From NCBI RefSeq assembly GCF_004745575.1, contig NZ_RPEM01000005.1, forward strand, positions 241,009-296,200: a stretch of 55,192 nucleotides of DNA. The letters run 5' to 3'. A model generated the notes under the pieces. That model had not been told where the DNA came from, made no database searches, and saw nothing but the letters and a program-made list of their open reading frames with translations. This document shows positions 35,442 through 44,930 of this stretch, in pieces (the stretch's first letter is position 1; each line of letters starts with the position of its first letter). The translations under genes and the position numbers were made by a program. This DNA is from Pseudotabrizicola sediminis (lineage in GTDB: Bacteria > Pseudomonadota > Alphaproteobacteria > Rhodobacterales > Rhodobacteraceae).

Positions 35442-36670
35442 GCCGTATCGGTATAGCGATTGACGGGGGTGAGGATACGGCTTTTTGACGGGGCGCGGTT
35501 GGCGTAGCGTTGGGCAAGCGTCAGCGGCCCGGCGGTGATCTTGAAATAGTCGTAGTCCCCGGGCCGGTCAAAGGCGCACAGATACTGGAAATGCAGGCGG
35601 AAAAAGCGCCAGCGCAGCTGCTTCCAGCGTTCGGTCGACAGGGTTTGGGTAAAGGCCGCTGACAGCACCAGTGGCCAGCGTTGGCCGGGCGGTGCCACAC
35701 CGGAAACGGCGACCGGATCACACAGCGCAAAGGCGCAGCCGTCGCCGGGGGCGGAGACATCGACCCATGTGATCTCGTCGCGGGTGCACAGATACACCAG
35801 ATCGCCGCGCAGGCGCTGCGCGCCGGGCAGAAAGCTGACCATGGGCACGACCTGCCCCAGCGACAGGAAGGCCAGCGGCGGGTGACCTGCGGGCAGCCCC
35901 GTGCGGATCAGATCCGCCAGAATGGACACGCCCAGATGCGCGCCTGAGGAATGGCCGACCACCAGCACCTCGTCGCAGTCACCCTCCAGCGCCGCCCGGA
36001 TGATGGCGGCAAACTCCGCCATCCGCGCCTCCAGCGCCGGGGGGTTGGCCCCGTTCCAGCGGGCGGAGAAGGCGTAGTCATGCATCAGATAATAGGCGAA
36101 GACCTTGTTATCATGGGCCTTGAACCAGCGCAGGATGAAGGGGATGGGGATCAGCCCGGAGACGATCAATACCGGGTGGGTAAAGGCGGCGACCAACTGG
36201 CCAACCCCCCAGCCGATGGCACCGGCCAGTGCCAGCTGACCCAGCAGAAACACAATCGGATACAGCGCCGCGATCACCGGCCCTTTGCGCAGCTGCATCA
36301 GCCGGAACAGTGCGCCCGATGCGATATAGGCCCATGCGGTGCGCACAAGCTGGGCATAGGTGGCGGGGATCGAGTTTGACATGCTGCCGCGCACGATATC
36401 GGACCAGACCAGCACCTCGACCTCGGCCTGCGCCTGCTGACCGTGGATTGAGCCATGGACCCGCCAGCCATAGGGGCCCTTGGTTGTCTTTGGCTGCAGG
36501 GTGATCGCATAGCCGGAGATCGCGGCCTGCTCTGTGGCTTCGCGGCGGTAGAGCTCGCGGTAGCGGCGCGGGTGGATCGGGTCATAGCCGGGGATGTAGA
36601 AGACGCGGCGGCGGAAGGGCTTTTTGCCCTGCGCCGTGATTTCGGTCTTCATCGTCTCGATCCTGGCCAT
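35438..36670 (-). CDS. Membrane-embedded alpha/beta-hydrolase-like protein
   Basis: This 410-residue protein starts with a short basic region and the motif RVFYIPGYDP. Two membrane segments follow (about 132-155 and 158-182), then a hydrolase domain with the nucleophile elbow GHSSG (Ser241) in EVLVVGHSSGAHLG. This matches a lipase/esterase-type fold, but I cannot name a family or substrate. It is followed by the P450 with an ATGA overlap, so both probably act on the same lipid-like compound. Confidence 0.8.
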   Translation of the reverse strand: MARIETMKTEITAQGKKPFRRRVFYIPGYDPIHPRRYRELYRREATEQAAISGYAITLQPKTTKGPYGWRVHGSIHGQQAQAEVEVLVWSDIVRGSMSNSIPATYAQLVRTAWAYIASGALFRLMQLRKGPVIAALYPIVFLLGQLALAGAIGWGVGQLVAAFTHPVLIVSGLIPIPFILRWFKAHDNKVFAYYLMHDYAFSARWNGANPPALEARMAEFAAIIRAALEGDCDEVLVVGHSSGAHLGVSILADLIRTGLPAGHPPLAFLSLGQVVPMVSFLPGAQRLRGDLVYLCTRDEITWVDVSAPGDGCAFALCDPVAVSGVAPPGQRWPLVLSAAFTQTLSTERWKQLRWRFFRLHFQYLCAFDRPGDYDYFKITAGPLTLAQRYANRAPSKSRILTPVNRYTDTA

Positions 36671-36729
36671 CCGCCGCTCCTGCCTGCGCAGTCTAGGCGG
36701 TATTCCGGGCGGAAATAAGGGAAAAGCGG

Positions 36730-37488
36730 TCAGCCCAGCAGGGGGATGCCAAAGCGGTCAAAGGTTTCCAGCAACCACCAGCTGAAATCGGTGAAAGCCC
36801 CGGTCACCAGTGCCAGCCCGACAACCAGCAAAAGCACGCCCATCACCCGCTCGATCATCTTCATATGCGGCTTCAACCGCTGCATAAGGCCAAGCGAGCG
36901 TTCGACAAACAACGCGGCCAGCAGGAACGGCAGGCCAAGGCCAAGCGCGTAAACACCAAGCAGGAGAGTACCGCGCTGGATTGAGCCTTCCTGTGCGGCC
37001 AAAGACAGGATCGCGCCCAGTTGCGGGCCGATGCAGGGGGTCCAGCCAAAGGCGAAGGCAAGGCCCAGAACATAGGCCCCGAAGGCCGTGCCGCCCCGGT
37101 CGCCCGCATCGAGCCGGGCCTCGCGGTCCAAAAGCGGAATGCGGAACACGCCAAGGAAGTGCAGGCCGAAGATGATGACCACAACGCCCGATATCCGCGA
37201 GAACAGCACTTGATTTTGCAGGAAGAACGCACCGAACACCGAAGCCGTGAAGCCCAAGAGCAGAAACACCGTCGACAGGCCCATGACAAAGAACAGCGCA
37301 GGCAGGATCACGCGGCGTCGCGCGGTTGCATTGTCGCGCATGTCGCCCATCGAGATGCCGCCCATATAGGCTAGGTAGGGCGGCACGATGGGCAGCACAC
37401 ATGGCGACAGGAACGACAGCACACCCGCCATCAGCGCGATCAGCATGGCGGGCAGCAAGGCTGCGTCGATCAGGTCGATTCCGAACAT
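36730..37488 (-). CDS. ccdA: Thiol-disulfide membrane transporter CcdA
   Basis: CcdA carries reducing power from cytoplasmic thioredoxin across the inner membrane for cytochrome c maturation and related thiol enzymes. The 252-residue protein has six or more membrane segments and the two conserved cysteines in LSPCVLP (Cys30) and FGWTPCIGP (Cys152). It stands between the hydrolase gene and the rne terminator. The family is certain; partners are not in the window. Confidence 0.93.
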   Translation of the reverse strand: MFGIDLIDAALLPAMLIALMAGVLSFLSPCVLPIVPPYLAYMGGISMGDMRDNATARRRVILPALFFVMGLSTVFLLLGFTASVFGAFFLQNQVLFSRISGVVVIIFGLHFLGVFRIPLLDREARLDAGDRGGTAFGAYVLGLAFAFGWTPCIGPQLGAILSLAAQEGSIQRGTLLLGVYALGLGLPFLLAALFVERSLGLMQRLKPHMKMIERVMGVLLLVVGLALVTGAFTDFSWWLLETFDRFGIPLLG

Positions 37489-37590
37489 GGGGGTCCCCTT
37501 TGGCCAAAGTGATAGCTTGGACGGCGGCGCGCGTCACGGGGGCGGGGTGTCACATCGGCGTGGCCCGGTGAAACATCCGTGATAGCACAA

Positions 37591-37614
37591 GGGCGGCAGG
37601 AGATCCTGCCGCCC
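37591..37614 (-). terminator. Terminator after rne
   Basis: A 10-bp perfect stem GGGCGGCAGG/CCTGCCGCCC with a 4-nt loop lies 22 bases beyond the rne stop on the minus strand and is followed by TTGTGCT. Being symmetric it could also act on the other strand. Confidence 0.65.
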
Positions 37615-37635
37615 TTATACGTGTCGGGGTGTGGG

Positions 37636-40347
37636 TCAGCGGCCGAGGGACCACCAGCCTTTGCGCTTTGGCTTGGCGGCGGCGTCTTCCTCAGCCTCCG
37701 GCTCGGCTGCATCGGCCAGTCCGGGGTCGACCAGTGGCGCGCCCTGCGGGGCGGCCGGTTCGTCTGACGGCGCGGGCTGGAGCACCGGCGCGGGCTTTGC
37801 GGCCGCTTCGGGTTGCGGCGCAGGTGGGGCCGATACGACGAGCTCTGCGACAGGCTCTGCAACTGGCGCGGATTGAACCGGTTCTGCCACTGCTGCAGGG
37901 GTCGGCTCTGCCGCTGCGGTCTCTTGCACAGCCTCTGTCACTGCGGCTTCCGCTGCCTTTGGTTTGCGGGTGCGGCTGCGCTTTTTCGGCGCTTCGGCCT
38001 CTGGCTCAACAGATGCTTCCGCTGCGACAGGGTCTGATACCGCGGCTACGGCTGCTTCTGCCGGGGCAGGTGGGGCCTTTGGCTTGCGGGTGCGGGTGCG
38101 TTTTTTCGGAGCCTCGGCCTCTGGTGCCGTGCCTTCATCGGCGGGTGCCGCGACGGGTTGGACGCTGGCATCGGCCGGGGCCTCTGCTGCATCAGCTTCA
38201 TCCCCCTCGTCGCTGTCACCGTCATCGGATGCGCCGTTGCCATCCGCATCGGTTCCGTTCGGGCCAGCACCCTTGCGACGACGCCGACGGCGGCGTTTCT
38301 TCTTGGTGCCGTTGCCGTCCCCGTCGCGGGCTTCGGGTTTGGTCGCCACCTTCTCGTCTATCTCGACCTCGTCTTCGGCCTCATCCTCCATCGGCAGATC
38401 GTCATCTTCGTCTTCGGCGACCGGCGCGCCCATCAGGCTAGAGTTGCCCGAAATCACCGCACCCGGTTCTGGAACCACGCGCAGCGCGGTCTTGAACTTT
38501 TCGATGGTGTAATCGGGGCTGATCATCGACGGATCCGCCTCCATCCGCACGGCCATGCCATAGCGGGCCTCGATCAGCGCGATATGTTCGCGCTTCTGGT
38601 TGATCAGGTAGTTGATGATCCCGACCGGCGCGCGCAGCAGCACTTCCTTGGACCGCTTGCGCGTGCCTTCCTCTTCCAGCGCGCGCAACACCTGCAACGC
38701 CATGGAATCGTCCGAGCGGATCAGCCCGGTGCCGTGGCAGTGCGGGCAGGGCTGGGTGGTGGATTCGAGCATGCCCGGACGCAGGCGCTGGCGGCTCATC
38801 TCCATCAGGCCAAAGCCGGAAATGCGGCCCACCTGAATGCGGGCGCGGTCGGTTTTCAGCTTGTCTTTCAGCTTCTTCTCGACGGCGGCGTTGTTGCGAC
38901 GCTCTTCCATGTCGATGAAGTCGATGACGATCAGACCGGCAAGGTCGCGCAGACGCAGCTGGCGGGCCACCTCTTCGGCGGCCTCCAGGTTGGTTTTCAG
39001 CGCGGTGTCCTCGATGGACCCTTCTTTGGTCGCGCGGCCGGAGTTCACGTCGATGGCGACCAGCGCCTCGGTGATGCCGATGACGATGTAGCCACCGGAT
39101 TTCAGCTGCACGGTCGGGTTGAACATGCCGCCAAGGTAGCCTTCGACCTGATGGCGGGCGAACAGCGGGGTCGGGTCCTGATACAACTGCACCGCGCGGG
39201 CATGGCTGGGCATGATCATGCGCATGAAGTCTTTGGCGACGCGGAAGCCTTCGGCCCCTTCAACCAGAACTTCGTCAATCTCGCGGTTATACAGATCGCG
39301 GATCGAGCGTTTGATCAGGTTGCCCTCTTCATAGATCGGGGCCGGGGCGATGGATTTCAGCGTCAGCTCGCGGATCTGTTCCCACAGGCGCATCAGGTAT
39401 TCGTAATCGCGCTTGATCTCTGCCTTGGTGCGCTTGGCGCCTGCGGTGCGAATGATCAGGCCGGCACCTTCCGGCACCTCGATTTCACCGGCGATTTCCT
39501 TGAGCTTCTTGCGGTCGGGGGCATTGGTGATCTTGCGGCTGATGCCGCCGCCGCGCGCTGTGTTGGGCATCAACACGCAGTAGCGGCCTGCGAGTGACAG
39601 ATAGGTCGTCAGCGCGGCACCCTTGTTGCCACGTTCTTCCTTGACCACCTGCACCAGCATGATCTGGCGGACCTTGATCACTTCCTGGATTTTATAGCGC
39701 CGGGCGCGGGGTTTGCGCGAAGCGCTGATTTCTTCCGACACATCCTCTTCGGCGATGGATTCAATCTCATCGTCGGTGTCCGAGGCGTGGTCCATGGCGC
39801 GGTATGGCGTTTCGCCGTTGCCGTTGCTGTCCCCGTTGTCCGATCCGTGGTCATGGCCATGCGCATCATGGTCGTGCCCGTCGGACCCGTTGGCCGGTGC
39901 GGCGGCATCGCCATCCTGATCATCATCCAGATCGACCACATCCATCCCGGCCGGGCCGGAGGTTGTGGCATCCTGTGCCTTTGCCTCTTCGGCGGCGGGC
40001 TTGGGACGGGGGGACCGGCGGCGCGAGCGGCGGTTTTCTTCCTCTTCCTCGGCGCGGGCATAGGCGCGTTCTTCTTCGATCAGCGCTTTGCGGTCGGCGA
40101 CCGGGATCTGGTAATAATCGGGATGAATTTCGGCGAATGCCAGAAATCCATGCCGGTTGCCGCCGTAATCGACGAAAGCCGCCTGAAGCGAGGGTTCGAC
40201 CCGCGTTATCTTGGCAAGGTAGATGTTCCCTGCAAGCTGGCGTTTGTTGACGGTTTCAAAATCGAATTCCTCGACCTTGTTTCCGTCGACCACGACCACC
40301 CGAGTTTCCTCGGGGTGGGTGGCATCAATAAGCATCTTCTTGGCCAT
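37636..40347 (-). CDS. rne: Ribonuclease E
   Basis: RNase E is the main mRNA- and rRNA-processing endonuclease and degradosome scaffold. The 903-residue protein begins MAKKMLIDATH. An S1 domain starts near residue 36 but is split by an acidic insertion (about 92-217, rich in E, D, H and G) before resuming at RRYKIQEVIKV. The catalytic aspartates are Asp433 (AIDVNSG) and Asp476 (VIDFIDM), and the zinc-link is CPHC (534-537). The C-terminal region has a nine-arginine-rich block and two copies of EAEAPKKRxRTRKPKA, and ends GWWSLGR. The start at 40347 is preferred over 40518. Confidence 0.96.
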   Translation of the reverse strand: MAKKMLIDATHPEETRVVVVDGNKVEEFDFETVNKRQLAGNIYLAKITRVEPSLQAAFVDYGGNRHGFLAFAEIHPDYYQIPVADRKALIEEERAYARAEEEEENRRSRRRSPRPKPAAEEAKAQDATTSGPAGMDVVDLDDDQDGDAAAPANGSDGHDHDAHGHDHGSDNGDSNGNGETPYRAMDHASDTDDEIESIAEEDVSEEISASRKPRARRYKIQEVIKVRQIMLVQVVKEERGNKGAALTTYLSLAGRYCVLMPNTARGGGISRKITNAPDRKKLKEIAGEIEVPEGAGLIIRTAGAKRTKAEIKRDYEYLMRLWEQIRELTLKSIAPAPIYEEGNLIKRSIRDLYNREIDEVLVEGAEGFRVAKDFMRMIMPSHARAVQLYQDPTPLFARHQVEGYLGGMFNPTVQLKSGGYIVIGITEALVAIDVNSGRATKEGSIEDTALKTNLEAAEEVARQLRLRDLAGLIVIDFIDMEERRNNAAVEKKLKDKLKTDRARIQVGRISGFGLMEMSRQRLRPGMLESTTQPCPHCHGTGLIRSDDSMALQVLRALEEEGTRKRSKEVLLRAPVGIINYLINQKREHIALIEARYGMAVRMEADPSMISPDYTIEKFKTALRVVPEPGAVISGNSSLMGAPVAEDEDDDLPMEDEAEDEVEIDEKVATKPEARDGDGNGTKKKRRRRRRRKGAGPNGTDADGNGASDDGDSDEGDEADAAEAPADASVQPVAAPADEGTAPEAEAPKKRTRTRKPKAPPAPAEAAVAAVSDPVAAEASVEPEAEAPKKRSRTRKPKAAEAAVTEAVQETAAAEPTPAAVAEPVQSAPVAEPVAELVVSAPPAPQPEAAAKPAPVLQPAPSDEPAAPQGAPLVDPGLADAAEPEAEEDAAAKPKRKGWWSLGR

Positions 40348-40781
40348 AACATTCCATTGCGCCTGCGACGCAGCAAGCCCTCTGGCGGACCAGAGGGGCA
40401 TTGATACGGGGGAAGGCGTCTTGTTCGGGCGGGCGTTCGCGTCAGGCGTGACGGCAGGATGCCCATTGGGCACCCCACGCCGTCTATCGTCTTTGTCGCG
40501 CGCGTCATCGCGGTTCAACTCTGAGGGGCGACACGCCCCCCACCTTTAAAAGGCCCGTGCATCCAAAGACTTGCGGGCAATGACAACAGCCTTGCGGCCG
40601 ATCCGGCTGCTTGCCTTTGCGTCGCGTTTCATCGCGTCGGCCATGGCAGGCAGAGAATTCTGTGCATGGATTGCCCCATGCACGCCAACCCTAGCGGGAA
40701 AGCGCGCGCAAGGGCAATGGGCAATTTCGCGGCACGTGCCGCCTTTGCAACCCAAACGGGCGGGCTTTGCGCGACATTTGG
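40348..40781 (-). promoter_or_regulatory. rne leader region with hairpin and candidate promoter
   Basis: The 434 bases between ppk2 and rne contain no gene I can support. On the minus strand a TTGCCC (40717-40712), 18 nt, TAGGGT (40693-40688) promoter candidate would give a leader of about 330 nt. A perfect 8-bp hairpin GTGCATGG/CCATGCAC lies at 40662-40683. Long structured rne leaders mediate autoregulation by RNase E in other bacteria; by analogy the same may hold here. Confidence 0.4.
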
Positions 40782-41756
40782 TCAGTATTTTGCGGGCACA
40801 TACAGTTCTGGCGGCAGGACGGCGCGTTCGTAATCGGGGTTGAACACGCGTTCTGGCAAATGAACGTCTTCGTGCGGGACCGGCTCATACGGGATCAGTC
40901 CCAGCAAATGGTCGATGCAGTTCAGCCGCGCGCGTTTCTTGTCGTTGCCCTCAACGATATACCACGGCGCTTCGGGAATGTTGGTGCGCGCCATCATTTC
41001 CTCTTTCGCCTTCGTGTATTGTTCCCACCGCACGCGGCTTTGCAGATCCATCGGCGACAGCTTCCACTGCTTCATCGGATCGTGGATGCGCATGAGGAAC
41101 CGCATCTGCTGTTCCTCATCGGTGATCGAGAACCAGTACTTGATGACTGTGATGCCAGACCGCACCAGCATGCGTTCGAATTCTGGCACGTCATTGAAAA
41201 ACTGCTCCACCTGTTCATCACTGGCAAAGCCCATCACCCGCTCCACCCCGGCGCGGTTGTACCAGCTGCGGTCGAACAGCACGATCTCGCCACCCGCGGG
41301 CAGGTGCGGCACATAGCGCTGGAAATACCATTGCGATTTTTCGCGGTCAGAAGGGGCAGGCAGCGCAACAGTGCGCACCACGCGCGGGTTCAGCCGCTGG
41401 GTCAGGCGCTTGATCACGCCGCCCTTGCCGGCGCTGTCGCGGCCTTCAAAAAGCACCACGACCTTTTTGCCGTGATATTGCACCCAGTCCTGCAGTTTGA
41501 TCAGTTCGGACTGCATCCGGATCAGCGCGTGGAAGTATTCGTGCCGGTCGATCGTGTTGGGATGCTTTTCCTTGTAGATCCGCGAGATTTCCAGCGACAG
41601 CTGGGCATCTTCCAGTTCCAGCTCGAAATCCTCGTCAAACGTATCGGCCAGTTCAGCCTGAAGCCAGTCTTGCGCAGGAGAGTTCAGAGGCGTGTTCACT
41701 GGGGTCTTCACGGCGGGCACCTTTCCGGGTTTTCCCGCCGTGCTTACCCCTGCCAT
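40782..41756 (-). CDS. ppk2: Polyphosphate kinase 2
   Basis: PPK2 uses polyphosphate to phosphorylate nucleoside diphosphates (or monophosphates) or the reverse. The 324-residue single-domain protein has Walker A EGRDSAGKGG (104-113), the DRSWYNRAGVERVMGF segment with the Walker B aspartate and arginine, and the MDLQSRVRW lid motif. The subclass cannot be fixed by eye. It starts 21 bases after the stop of the response regulator gene on the same strand, so it may be expressed with that two-component pair. Confidence 0.93.
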   Translation of the reverse strand: MAGVSTAGKPGKVPAVKTPVNTPLNSPAQDWLQAELADTFDEDFELELEDAQLSLEISRIYKEKHPNTIDRHEYFHALIRMQSELIKLQDWVQYHGKKVVVLFEGRDSAGKGGVIKRLTQRLNPRVVRTVALPAPSDREKSQWYFQRYVPHLPAGGEIVLFDRSWYNRAGVERVMGFASDEQVEQFFNDVPEFERMLVRSGITVIKYWFSITDEEQQMRFLMRIHDPMKQWKLSPMDLQSRVRWEQYTKAKEEMMARTNIPEAPWYIVEGNDKKRARLNCIDHLLGLIPYEPVPHEDVHLPERVFNPDYERAVLPPELYVPAKY

Positions 41757-41777
41757 TGTAACAGGATCGCGACGGGA

Positions 41778-43106
41778 TCAGGTGTAATCCTGCCGCTGCA
41801 ACCCGTATTTGGCCATCTTTTCATTCAGCGTCCGGCGCGGCAGGCACAACTCGTCCATCACGGCGACAATGCTGCCCTTGTGGCGGCGCATGGTGTTGTC
41901 GATCAGCATTTTCTCAAAGCTTTCGACATATTCCTTGAGCGGTTTGCCTTCGGTGGTCATCGCCGGACCCGAGGCCTCGTTGTCGGCCATCAGCAGGCTG
42001 GCAATCGAGCCAGAGCCGCGCCGGTTCTGCAATACCGCCCGTTCGGCGATGTTGACCAGCTGGCGCACATTGCCAGGCCATGGGGCCTGCAACAGCTGTG
42101 CCGCCTCTTGCGCGGTGACCTGCGGTGCCTCGCAGCCGTATTCTTCGGCGAACTGCTCCGACATGCGAGTGAACAGCGTCAGGATATCCTCGCCCCGCGA
42201 CCGCAGCGGCGGGCACAGGATGGTCATGGCCCCCAGCCGATAGAACAGGTCGGCACGCAGGATGTCTTCCAACGTCTTGTCTGCCGCATGTTCGTTGCAG
42301 ATTGCGATGATCCGCGTCTCAGGCGGGGTGCCGGAGTCGTTGATCAGGGTTAGCAGCCGGGCCTGCAGCGAATGGCTCAGCGCCTCCACATCTTCCAGAC
42401 AAAGCGTGCCGCCACGCGCCTCTTCCACCAGCGGAATGGTGCCATCCTCGGCGGGCCCGAACAGCTTGGACGACAGCTGATCTTCGGACCATGCCGCGCA
42501 GGAAATGGTGACAAACTTTTTCGATGCGCGCGGCCCCACGGCATGCAGCGCATGCGCCACCAGCGTCTTGCCGGTGCCGGTTTCGCCGTCGATCAGCACA
42601 TGGCTGTCCGCCTGACCCAGATCAAGGATATCTTCGCGCAGCCGCTCCATCACCGGGCTGCCGCCGATCAGCTTTTTCATCAGCACCGACCCGTCAGACA
42701 GTTCGCGTCGCAAGGCGCGGTTGTCCAGCGTCAGCCGGCGGGCCTGCGTGGCCTTTTTCGCCAGTTCCGTCATCCGGTCCGGGTTGAACGGCTTTTCGAG
42801 AAAGTCATAAGCCCCGACCCGCATCGCCTCGACTGCCATCGGCACATCGCCGTGGCCGGTGATCATGATGACGGGCAGACCCGAATCCATGCTCATCAGG
42901 CGTTTCAGAAACGCCATGCCATCCATTCCGGGCATCTTGATATCGCTGACGACGACGCCCGCAAAATCGGCGCTGATGCCTTTGAGCGCATCTTCGGCAC
43001 TGGCATAGGTTTCGGTGTCAAAACCCGAAAGGGCCAGCCACTGACTGATGGATTGACGCATATCGGCTTCGTCATCGACGATGGCCACTTTCATTGCGCG
43101 CGACAT
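41778..43106 (-). CDS. DctD-type response regulator lacking the GAFTGA loop
   Basis: This 442-residue protein has a receiver domain with phospho-acceptor Asp55, an AAA+ domain with Walker A GETGTGKT (174-181), the arginine-finger region RADLFYRL, and a Fis-type C-terminal HTH (GSIVAVMDELCLPRRTLNEKM). The sigma-54 contact loop GAFTGA, expected near residues 217-228, is missing, and Walker B reads TLCLED instead of the usual FLDE. It probably does not open sigma-54 promoters. It follows dctB by seven bases; TGAGG precedes the start. Confidence 0.88.
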   Translation of the reverse strand: MSRAMKVAIVDDEADMRQSISQWLALSGFDTETYASAEDALKGISADFAGVVVSDIKMPGMDGMAFLKRLMSMDSGLPVIMITGHGDVPMAVEAMRVGAYDFLEKPFNPDRMTELAKKATQARRLTLDNRALRRELSDGSVLMKKLIGGSPVMERLREDILDLGQADSHVLIDGETGTGKTLVAHALHAVGPRASKKFVTISCAAWSEDQLSSKLFGPAEDGTIPLVEEARGGTLCLEDVEALSHSLQARLLTLINDSGTPPETRIIAICNEHAADKTLEDILRADLFYRLGAMTILCPPLRSRGEDILTLFTRMSEQFAEEYGCEAPQVTAQEAAQLLQAPWPGNVRQLVNIAERAVLQNRRGSGSIASLLMADNEASGPAMTTEGKPLKEYVESFEKMLIDNTMRRHKGSIVAVMDELCLPRRTLNEKMAKYGLQRQDYT

Positions 43107-43113
43107 GAAGACC

Positions 43114-44883
43114 TCATTCCGCAGCTTCCTGCTCTTGTGCTGGCCTCATCAGAGGCAGTTGCATTTCAAAGACCGCGCCGCCACCTTCGGCATTGCGCGC
43201 GGTCAACCGGCCGCCCAGATCGCCAACGATGCCGCTGGAGATCGCAAGACCAAGGCCAACGCCTTCGCCGGGTTTCTTGGTGGTGTAGAAGGGCTCGAAC
43301 AGGTTATCCAGATCGGCAATCCCGTGCCCGTTGTCGCGCACCATCAGCATGGCGGTATCGCCCTGGCTGAGGATCAGATCGATCTGTGGCCCCTGTCGGT
43401 CCTTGGTCGCGTCCAGTGCATTGCGCAACAGGTTGATGATCACCTGTTCCAGCCGGATGCGGTCTGCCATCACCATAACCGGCTGGCGGGGCAGGGTGCG
43501 GGTGATCTTTACAACGCGCGCTTTCAGCTGGGGTTCCATCATCGACAGGGCAGAGCTGAGGGCGTGGCGCAGATCCACCGGCTCGAACGCTTCACCGCCC
43601 TTGCGGGCATAGGATTTCAACTGGCGGGTGATGGCACCCATGCGTTCGATCAGATCGTCGATCCGCTGGAAGGAGGACAAGGCTTCCTCCGGGCGGCGGC
43701 GCTGCAACAACAGGCGCGCTCCGGCCAGATAGGTTTTCATCGCGGCAAGCGGCTGGTTCAACTCGTGGCTGACGGCGGCCGACATTTCCCCCAGCGCCGC
43801 CAGTTTGGACGACTGGGCCAGCGTCAGCTCGGCCACGGCGAGGTCTTTCTGCACCTTCTCGCGCTCGGCAATCTCGCGCTGCAGGCGGGCGTTGAGCAGG
43901 CGCAGCTCTGCCGATTCGCGCTGAAAGCTCATGCTTTGCGACCAGGCCTTGCGCGACAGGGCATAGAAGGTCAGCGCCAGCAGAATGGCAAAGCCCATGA
44001 TTTCCAGCGCCAGCACGCCGTTGACCCGCTCGCGCACCGAATCGTAGGCGGTGAAGGTCACCATCCGCCAGCCCCGGAACGGCACGCGGGCTTCGGTCTT
44101 CATCACGGCCTGCCCGGACAGATAGGCGTCTGGCGGGTTCTGCGCCCAATCCGCCGTCGCCTGCAATGCGCGGCCAATGGCCGTGGGGGCTTCGCGTGCC
44201 GCCATCGCATCGGCCAGCGGCAGGCCACGCCAGCGCGGTTCGGTGGCAAGGATAACGGTGCCTTCGCTGTCGGTCACCAGCACGGCGTCTTGAAACCCGG
44301 TCCAGGCCCGTTCGTATTTCTGCAGATCGACCGCCACCGCGATCACACCGACGGAACGGCCATCCACGACAATCGACCTCGAATATGTGAAATCGAACCC
44401 TGCCGTGCCGCGGCGTGCCACGGTAAAGATGGTATCCTTGGCCCGCAAAGCGTCGACATAGAAACTTTCGGTGCGGTAAGGGGTGCCCAGCAGGTTGCGG
44501 TTGGTGGCCCCGACCACCCGGCCATCGCGGTCCATCAGCATGATCGACGCCACGCCGATTTCGGACTGCACCTTGATCAGCCGCTGCGATGTCTGGGAAA
44601 AGTTGCCGCCCCGCAGCGCCTCGCCAAAGGCGGGGTCAGTAGACAGCAGCAATGGCACCACCGAGGTGCGCTGCAGTTCGGAAATCATGTTGCCGGAATA
44701 CAGCGCCAGCCGCAGATCGGCCCGGTTGCGGGTTGTTTCGGAAAACCGTTCGGTCAGCCAGCGGTTGGTCACCAGCACCACACCGATGGCCAGAACGACC
44801 ATCAGCGCAATCACCAGTTTGACGGGCCAGGAAATCCCCTGCGCGTCTTCGCCTTGGTCTGTTTGATACCGTGTATCCGCCAT
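43114..44883 (-). CDS. DctB-type sensor histidine kinase
   Basis: This 589-residue kinase has two membrane segments (about 20-39 and 290-309) flanking a large double-PAS-like periplasmic domain. A coiled coil (320-358) leads to the DctB-like H-box SHELNQPLAAMKTY (His373) and an HATPase domain with NLLRNALDAT and DNGHGI. DctB proteins sense C4-dicarboxylates and phosphorylate DctD. The cognate regulator follows, but no dicarboxylate transporter lies nearby, so the signal is uncertain. Confidence 0.9.
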   Translation of the reverse strand: MADTRYQTDQGEDAQGISWPVKLVIALMVVLAIGVVLVTNRWLTERFSETTRNRADLRLALYSGNMISELQRTSVVPLLLSTDPAFGEALRGGNFSQTSQRLIKVQSEIGVASIMLMDRDGRVVGATNRNLLGTPYRTESFYVDALRAKDTIFTVARRGTAGFDFTYSRSIVVDGRSVGVIAVAVDLQKYERAWTGFQDAVLVTDSEGTVILATEPRWRGLPLADAMAAREAPTAIGRALQATADWAQNPPDAYLSGQAVMKTEARVPFRGWRMVTFTAYDSVRERVNGVLALEIMGFAILLALTFYALSRKAWSQSMSFQRESAELRLLNARLQREIAEREKVQKDLAVAELTLAQSSKLAALGEMSAAVSHELNQPLAAMKTYLAGARLLLQRRRPEEALSSFQRIDDLIERMGAITRQLKSYARKGGEAFEPVDLRHALSSALSMMEPQLKARVVKITRTLPRQPVMVMADRIRLEQVIINLLRNALDATKDRQGPQIDLILSQGDTAMLMVRDNGHGIADLDNLFEPFYTTKKPGEGVGLGLAISSGIVGDLGGRLTARNAEGGGAVFEMQLPLMRPAQEQEAAE

Positions 44884-44930
44884 GCGCGGGACTCTAGGCC
44901 CAGCTCACGACCGCCTCAAGCTCTGGCCGG

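Noticed and set aside
37591-37614. Perfect inverted repeat considered as an IS terminal repeat or dimer-resolution site.
   Set aside because: Its place directly after rne and the stem-loop geometry fit a terminator; no transposase or partner repeat nearby.
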